This document shows positions 5,034 to 8,653 of a DNA stretch of 8,653 bases, piece by piece; position 1 is the stretch's first letter; the number at the start of each line of letters is the position of its first letter. The DNA comes from Candidatus Heimdallarchaeota archaeon. GTDB taxonomy: Archaea > Asgardarchaeota > Heimdallarchaeia > Heimdallarchaeales > Heimdallarchaeaceae. Below the pieces are notes generated by a model. That model was given only the letters and a program-made list of their open reading frames with translations, had not been told where the DNA came from and did not search any database. The stretch covers positions 1 through 8,653 of the forward strand of contig JAGLOH010000070.1 in assembly GCA_023139025.1 (NCBI GenBank), read 5' to 3'. Made by a program: the position numbers and the translations under genes.

Positions 5034-6329
5034 TTATCTTGATTTGCATATTGAATCCAAGGTTTTCAAGAATAGCTTGATTTCTTCTATTGTATTATAG
5101 TGAACTAAACTAATTCTGATGATTTTCTGCTTATTATAGATATCTTGAGCATATGAATAATAGTGACCTGCGCGAGCTGCTATCCCTCCTTCCTTCCAGA
5201 GACGGTTAACTACTTCTTCTTCAGGAATGTTTTCCACTTCAAAAGAAAAAGTTGGGTCTCTTTCGTCTAATCGATTTAAGTCAGTCAATCCGTATACTGT
5301 AATTTTCGGCATGTCTAGCAAACCTGGGATGTCATCAAATCCAGTAAGGATGGCTTTGGAAAATTCTGTTTCGTACTGTTCTATTGCATCCATTGCAATC
5401 TTCAATGCACGCTTATTTTCATCAAAATTCGAGAATTCATTTTCGTACTTGGATTGAACTTCTTTTGATAACCAAAGAAAATGATCAATAACACCACTAA
5501 AAGCTGCGAATGTTGCTTGATTCCTGGTTCCCCACTCGAATTTGCCAGGAGAAGTTTTGGGAGCTGTTCTTACCTTGAAAGGTTGAAGATCTTCAAGATG
5601 CTCTTTCTTACCATAGAGAAAACTACCATGAGAAGTAAAGAGTTTGTATCCTGAAAAAACAAGAAAGTCACAATCTAAAGATTGAACATCAGTTGGGCCA
5701 TGAGGAATATGATGTACTGCATCCACTACAAAAAATGCCCCAACTTCTCGTGCTAATTTTCCAATCTCTTCCAAAGGACTTTTTGTTCCCAGCATGTTCG
5801 AAGCAGCTGTAACGGTAACTATTTTGGTATTAGTATCAATCAACTCCTGTAAGTGATCCATATCGAGTGTACCTTCATCCATGTTCAGTTTAGCAAATCG
5901 AACTTGCTTGACTTTTCCACGTTTATTCAGTTCTACCCAAGGATCAATGTTGGTATAATGCTCATAATCTGTTGTGACAACATTCTCTCTACCTGTGAGT
6001 TTTTTACTCATAGCATAGCTTAAATTAAAGAGCAAAGAAGTTGAGGATTCTCCAGAAACTATAGTTGAAGGGTCGGGAGTGTTTAAGAAATCTGCTGCAG
6101 CTTGTCTCCCTGCAAGGATAATTTCACTTGCTTCTCTAGACTCGTCAAAAATACCACCTACATTAGCACTCCAGTTGATTCGAGCTTCATTTTCTGCTTG
6201 AGCTGCTTGCCTCAATACAAGTGTAGCAGTACCATTATCAAAGAATGCGCGTTTCTTTCCGTTGAAGTCAGCAGCTGCTCTAGGAAATGCTTTCCTAATT
6301 TGATCAATTAATTCTTCGTTGAACATCAT
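5034..6329 (-). CDS. Class V aminotransferase-fold PLP enzyme, CsdA-like (VC1184 subfamily), lacking the catalytic Cys
   Basis: A fold-type I PLP enzyme resembling cysteine desulfurases/selenocysteine lyases of the VC1184-type subfamily. Numbering here counts from the in-frame TTG at 6338, so subtract 3 for the ATG 6329 form. Visible are FFDNGTATL (32-40), SGESSTSLLFNL (95-106, phosphate contacts), H127 in TTDYEHYTN (stacks on PLP), D206 in VVDAVHH (binds the pyridine N) and the Schiff-base lysine K232 in SGYKLFTSHG. Where SufS/CsdA enzymes carry the persulfide-forming Cys in RxGHHC, this protein has RAGHYY (389-394). It therefore probably does not make a protein-bound persulfide and may be a C-S lyase, racemase/epimerase or other beta-eliminating enzyme. 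ATG 6329 or 6326 is the likely start, with AAAGG (6339-6343) about 9 nt before 6329. It is the second gene of an operon, 12 bp after the TIGR04076 stop, suggesting coupled translation. Confidence 0.88.
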   Translation of the reverse strand: MMFNEELIDQIRKAFPRAAADFNGKKRAFFDNGTATLVLRQAAQAENEARINWSANVGGIFDESREASEIILAGRQAAADFLNTPDPSTIVSGESSTSLLFNLSYAMSKKLTGRENVVTTDYEHYTNIDPWVELNKRGKVKQVRFAKLNMDEGTLDMDHLQELIDTNTKIVTVTAASNMLGTKSPLEEIGKLAREVGAFFVVDAVHHIPHGPTDVQSLDCDFLVFSGYKLFTSHGSFLYGKKEHLEDLQPFKVRTAPKTSPGKFEWGTRNQATFAAFSGVIDHFLWLSKEVQSKYENEFSNFDENKRALKIAMDAIEQYETEFSKAILTGFDDIPGLLDMPKITVYGLTDLNRLDERDPTFSFEVENIPEEEVVNRLWKEGGIAARAGHYYSYAQDIYNKQKIIRISLVHYNTIEEIKLFLKTLDSICKSR

Positions 6330-6341
6330 ATGAAACAACCT

Positions 6342-6659
6342 TTACTCTTCCATTCTTTCTAATTTAAAGATGACAGGTCTTAATCCATCAGGACATGCGT
6401 TATAGATAGTTCCTTCCCCTGTCCAATCTGGGAAACCTCCTCCATAATTTAACACTTGAACATTTTTGTATAATCCAAACCAAGCATGATGACAAAAATT
6501 CTCTGGCATATTTCCTGTTTCATCAACAATGAATTCTTCACCTATTTCGAACGAACATATGGGAATCGGTTTGCCATTAGGCCTTATGAATTCATATCCT
6601 AGAATTTCTTTTGGACTAAATTTCTTTATAACAGATATCTTTACTTTTGACATTTTCAT
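6342..6659 (-). CDS. TIGR04076 family protein (105 aa)
   Basis: A small protein of the TIGR04076 family, whose function is not known. Family hallmarks are visible: an N-terminal beta strand VKISVIKKF, a central cysteine/histidine/tryptophan cluster ENFCHHAWFGLYKNVQVL (74 onward is GGGFPDW), and the strongly conserved ending YNACPDGLRPVIFKLERM. The Cys and His residues could bind a metal or a redox partner, but that is inference. The first ATG (6657-6659) and an in-frame ATG two codons later (6651-6653) are both possible. GGAAAGG at 6662-6668 is only 3 nt from the first but about 9 nt from the second, so MSKVKI may be the true start. It is the first gene of an operon with the PLP enzyme, with which it probably works. 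Confidence 0.87.
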   Translation of the reverse strand: MKMSKVKISVIKKFSPKEILGYEFIRPNGKPIPICSFEIGEEFIVDETGNMPENFCHHAWFGLYKNVQVLNYGGGFPDWTGEGTIYNACPDGLRPVIFKLERMEE

Positions 6660-6667
6660 GTACCTTT

Positions 6668-6697
6668 CCAGTTATCAATTTGCCAGTTATCAATTAG
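6668..6697. repeat. 15-bp tandem repeat in the divergent promoter region
   Basis: Two adjacent copies, CCAGTTATCAATTTG and CCAGTTATCAATTAG, match at 14 of 15 positions. They lie between the start of the TIGR04076 operon and the TATA box of the dehydrogenase. This is a typical place for a regulator-binding site acting on both directions. At 15 bp, about one and a half helix turns, the copies would face different sides of the DNA. A recent slippage duplication is equally possible. Confidence 0.75.
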
Positions 6698-6713
6698 CTA
6701 AATACATAGTCCG

Positions 6714-6720
6714 TTATAAA
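6714..6720 (+). promoter_or_regulatory. TATA box of the D-2-hydroxyacid dehydrogenase
   Basis: TTATAAA is centred about 32 bp before ATG 6749, predicting a transcript start only a few nucleotides before the codon. No Shine-Dalgarno lies at the right distance. The box is nearly symmetric (TTTATAA on the other strand), so it could also serve the minus-strand operon with a leader of about 30 nt. Confidence 0.45.
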
Positions 6721-6748
6721 CTAAAGGTTAAAATCAAGTAATCTTTTC

Positions 6749-7783
6749 ATGTCAATAATGAGTGAAAAAGAAGTAAGTGTTCTTTGTATCTGGAAACCAA
6801 ACGATATTTTAAGAAATTATCTGGAAGAAGGACTAAAAGGATATCCCAATGTCAATCTAGTTTTTCCTGAAGATCTTTCTGAACAAAATTTGCTAGAACT
6901 TGTTCCAGAAGCTGATATAATAATGGGGTGGCGTCCCTCTAAAGAATTACTTAACGCTGCTACCGAGCTTCAACTTTTCATTAATCCAGGAGCAGGAGTA
7001 CAGCATCTTATTCCTCTTTTCAGAGAAGTAACAGCAAATAGAAAAATAACTTTAGTCAATGGACATGGCAATGCTTACTTTACTGCTCAACATGTTGTAG
7101 CAATCTTATTGGCTCTAATGAACAAGGTGATTCTTCACCATAATTGGATGGTTGAGGGTCATTGGAGAAGAGGTGATTCATTTGCTACTTCTATACCTCT
7201 ACGTGGAAGAAAAGTAGGTTTACTAGGATATGGAGCAGTTAATAGATTAGTACACACTTTTCTGTCTGGATTCGATATCGATTTTTCCATTCTAAGAAAT
7301 AATTGGAGCAAACAAATAGAACCTTTAGTCACTCCTGCAGAGCAGTATTCTTTTGAGGACCTTCCGAAATTCCTGAGAGAAATTGATATTCTAGTTGTTG
7401 CCTTACCTTTAACATCTGTAACCGAAGGTTTAATCCAAGAAAAAGAACTTGAATTACTAGGGGAAGATAGTTTACTTGTTAATGTAGGTAGAGGGCCAAT
7501 CATTGGTGAGAAGAGCTTATTTGAAGCCTTGAAGGAAGGCAAAATAACTGGTGCTGCTATCGATGTTTGGTATAATTATCAACCAGAAGAAGATGACAAA
7601 GGGAAAAAATATCCTTCCTCATATCCTTTTCATGAACTAGACAATGTCATTTTATCCCCTCATAGAGGTGCATCACCTATGAGTGATCTAAAGAGATGGG
7701 ATGAACAAATAGAAAATATACGTAGATTTGCAGAAGGCAAGAAGAAATTCTTGAATGAAGTAAATCTTAAAGAAGGCTACTAA
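6749..7783 (+). CDS. D-isomer specific 2-hydroxyacid dehydrogenase (NAD-dependent)
   Basis: A 344-residue member of the D-2-hydroxyacid dehydrogenase family, which interconverts 2-oxoacids and D-2-hydroxyacids with NAD(P). The split N-terminal substrate domain includes INPGAGVQHL (78-87). The Rossmann domain begins at GRKVGLLGYGAVNRLV (153-168) and continues through VVALPLTSVTEGLI (216-229). The catalytic Arg is R248 in VNVGRGPII and the catalytic His is H305 in LSPHRGAS. Two positions are unusual. The last Gly of GxGxxG is Asn165. The Glu that normally follows the DVF segment and pairs with the His appears replaced in DVWYNYQP (272-279, Q278 or a neighbour). A longer variant loop follows. 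The substrate may be unlike glycerate or lactate. It is divergent from the PLP enzyme operon and converges on the AhpD-like gene, overlapping its stop by 3-4 nt. Confidence 0.9.
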   Translation: MSIMSEKEVSVLCIWKPNDILRNYLEEGLKGYPNVNLVFPEDLSEQNLLELVPEADIIMGWRPSKELLNAATELQLFINPGAGVQHLIPLFREVTANRKITLVNGHGNAYFTAQHVVAILLALMNKVILHHNWMVEGHWRRGDSFATSIPLRGRKVGLLGYGAVNRLVHTFLSGFDIDFSILRNNWSKQIEPLVTPAEQYSFEDLPKFLREIDILVVALPLTSVTEGLIQEKELELLGEDSLLVNVGRGPIIGEKSLFEALKEGKITGAAIDVWYNYQPEEDDKGKKYPSSYPFHELDNVILSPHRGASPMSDLKRWDEQIENIRRFAEGKKKFLNEVNLKEGY

Positions 7784-8358
7784 CTCTTACTTTTCTTTTT
7801 CTCTTTTCTATTAAAGATTTTAACAAAAGGAAAACCAAAGGAATAAAGGATTAACTCAAATAGAAACGATCCATTTTCTGGTGGTGAACCTTTTAGTCTA
7901 CTTTCAAAAGCATCTACTGTATTTCCAATTAAGTTCCCTGTTGTAATCACATCTATGTATAGTTGAATGTCTCGAGTCTTTTGCTCACCATAAAATTCCA
8001 ATAATTTCTGTTTTGCGTCTTCTTCTGGTGATCCACCTGTCTCAGCATAATGTTGTGCATAAGCAAGACCTATAACTTCAGCAGGGTCACAAGAACCGAA
8101 ATCGTGCCTCATAATTTGTTCAATCTCTTCTTCTGTACATCCAAGATTTAATGCTAACTTTGTGTGACCCCATTCACAATATCTGCAACCATTAACAGCT
8201 GTTACAGCTAACATAATTCGTTCTCTAAACTGTGGAGACAGTCTATCTGTTTTCCTAGATTCTTTAATCTGAGATCTATTTCTGAATATTTTTGAAACGT
8301 CTCGCCTGAATGCTTTGAAAGTATAAGTTCGTTTCTTGAAATATTGTGACCCGTGCAT
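7780..8358 (-). CDS. AhpD-like / carboxymuconolactone decarboxylase family protein
   Basis: A 192-residue, mostly helical protein with the AhpD/CMD core. It has E47 in SPQFRERIML and the redox motif CxxC-x3-H as GCRYCEWGH (C58, C61, H65), followed by LGCTEEEIEQI. Proteins with this motif act as peroxidase-linked disulfide reductases or general antioxidant proteins, whereas true gamma-carboxymuconolactone decarboxylases lack the CxxC pair. A peroxidase-type role is therefore favoured, but no peroxiredoxin gene is nearby. An N-terminal basic stretch (FKKRTYTFKAFRRD) and a hydrophobic C-terminal helix (FLFELILYSFGF, 165-176) before a Lys-rich tail (EKKKSKS) could aid membrane contact; this is a guess. 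CATATAAC, centred about 27 bp before ATG 8358, indicates a leaderless transcript. The 3' end overlaps the convergent dehydrogenase stop codon. Confidence 0.87.
   Translation of the reverse strand: MHGSQYFKKRTYTFKAFRRDVSKIFRNRSQIKESRKTDRLSPQFRERIMLAVTAVNGCRYCEWGHTKLALNLGCTEEEIEQIMRHDFGSCDPAEVIGLAYAQHYAETGGSPEEDAKQKLLEFYGEQKTRDIQLYIDVITTGNLIGNTVDAFESRLKGSPPENGSFLFELILYSFGFPFVKIFNRKEKKKSKS
7786..7809 (+). terminator. T-rich terminator of the dehydrogenase inside the convergent gene
   Basis: Just after the dehydrogenase stop, the plus strand has several T-runs (CTTTTCTTTTTCTCTTTTC), a typical archaeal terminator composition. The same bases read on the minus strand encode the Lys-rich C-terminal tail of the AhpD-like protein. 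Confidence 0.35.
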
Positions 8359-8380
8359 TAAGGGGTTCTTACCGAAGAAA

Positions 8381-8388
8381 GTTATATG
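8381..8388 (-). promoter_or_regulatory. TATA box of the AhpD-like gene
   Basis: On the minus strand this reads CATATAAC, centred about 27 bp before ATG 8358. That fits a leaderless mRNA, and no Shine-Dalgarno is needed. It shows the gene has its own promoter despite following the ABC ATPase on the same strand. Confidence 0.5.
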
Positions 8389-8411
8389 ATTCTCTATTGT
8401 TCAGAGCCAAT

Positions 8412-8444
8412 TCAAAAATAAAAAGAAAAGAAAAAGGTAAAAAA
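8412..8444 (-). terminator. T-rich terminator after the ABC transporter ATPase
   Basis: The minus strand downstream of the ATPase stop carries repeated T-runs (TTTTTACCTTTTTCTTTTC, then TTTTTATTTTT). This is the expected archaeal terminator for the transporter operon, placed just ahead of the next gene's promoter. Confidence 0.42.
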
Positions 8445-8653
8445 TTAAATTTCTGGAAAATGACATGAAACGTAGTGATGTGTTTCTATTTCCTCTAAAT
8501 CAGGAGTAACTTTCGAGCATATCTCTTGAGCCTTGTAACATCTTGGGTGAAATGGGCATCCTGAAGGAGGATTTATAGGGCTTGGTACATCACCTTCTAA
8601 AATAATTCTGTTTTGTTTTGAACTCGGATCAAATGTAGGTCGTGCAGATAACA
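8445..8653 (-). CDS. Oligopeptide/dipeptide ABC transporter ATP-binding protein, C-terminal fragment
   Basis: The gene is cut by the window edge; 68 codons before the stop (8445-8447) are visible. They form the oligo_HPY domain that ends the OppD/OppF and DppD/DppF ATPases of peptide importers. It has the phrase LEGDVPSPINPPSGCPFHPR, then C-x5-C-x6-C and a last Cys in HHYVSCHFPEI. In some OppD/DppD proteins these four cysteines bind a [4Fe-4S] cluster, and the spacing here fits that motif. The preceding SARPTFDPSSKQNRI matches the usual linker after the ATPase core. It would act at the cytoplasmic face with the permease subunits. Whether it is the D or F subunit cannot be decided from the tail. 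Being followed by a terminator suggests it is the last gene of its operon. Confidence 0.88.
   Translation of the reverse strand, partial: LSARPTFDPSSKQNRIILEGDVPSPINPPSGCPFHPRCYKAQEICSKVTPDLEEIETHHYVSCHFPEI

Noticed and set aside
6330..6338. TTG start adding three residues to the PLP enzyme
   Set aside because: Two ATG codons follow, and AAAGG at 6339-6343 is well placed for them but abuts the TTG.
7159..7542. Minus-strand open frame of 127 codons inside the dehydrogenase
   Set aside because: It lies within a gene with intact family motifs along its length, and its product matches no known pattern. The same reasoning removes the frames opposite GrpB, the serine hydrolase and the PLP enzyme.
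1..8653. CRISPR array, insertion sequence or toxin-antitoxin/defence locus
   Set aside because: No regularly spaced repeats, transposase motifs or recognised defence proteins are visible on either strand.

Overview
The window is A+T-rich and looks archaeal. Several genes have a TATA-like box about 25-32 bp before the start codon with no Shine-Dalgarno, which is the leaderless pattern. Transcript ends fall in T-rich tracts. Three intron-less tRNA genes encode their 3' CCA. The protein set (DPM1-like glycosyltransferase, GrpB protein, 2H phosphoesterase, TIGR04076 protein, CsdA-like PLP enzyme) suits a mesophilic or moderately thermophilic archaeon with many bacterial-type metabolic genes. An Asgard lineage is possible, but no marker in the window proves it.

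Layout. 1-265 is the C-terminal end of an extended SDR (nucleotide-sugar epimerase/dehydratase type). It converges on a family 2 glycosyltransferase (270-995, minus), with 4 bp between the stops. Upstream of the glycosyltransferase on the same strand is tRNA-Ala(UGC) at 1062-1137. A 400-bp gene-free stretch follows, holding a 14-bp palindrome, a 12-bp direct repeat and a GC-rich pocket with a small hairpin. It ends in the promoter of an orphan 105-residue acidic protein (1538-1855). Then come a GrpB-family protein (1952-2485), tRNA-Thr(UGU) on the minus strand (2507-2581), a 2H phosphoesterase (2644-3318, minus) and, divergent from it, a beta-lactamase-fold serine hydrolase (3424-4689). tRNA-Asn(GUU) lies at 4762-4838.

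The 195-bp gap after tRNA-Asn holds the best candidate for something undescribed. It is an imperfect 20-bp stem-loop (4914-4995) that begins about 25 bp after a TATA-like box and ends in a T-tract, as expected of a small non-coding RNA. Next is a two-gene minus-strand operon: a TIGR04076 protein followed by a CsdA/VC1184-type PLP enzyme in which Tyr replaces the catalytic cysteine. Divergent from it is a D-2-hydroxyacid dehydrogenase with two unusual active-site positions. The shared 89-bp promoter region carries a 15-bp tandem repeat. The right end has an AhpD/carboxymuconolactone-decarboxylase-like protein (7780-8358, minus) and the C-terminal end of an oligopeptide/dipeptide ABC transporter ATPase with its four-cysteine motif (8445 to the edge, minus).

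The genes do not form one obvious pathway. The clearest functional groups are the sugar pair at the left edge and the PLP enzyme / TIGR04076 / dehydrogenase cluster, which probably handles a small amino- or hydroxy-acid. No CRISPR array, insertion sequence or integrase is visible.
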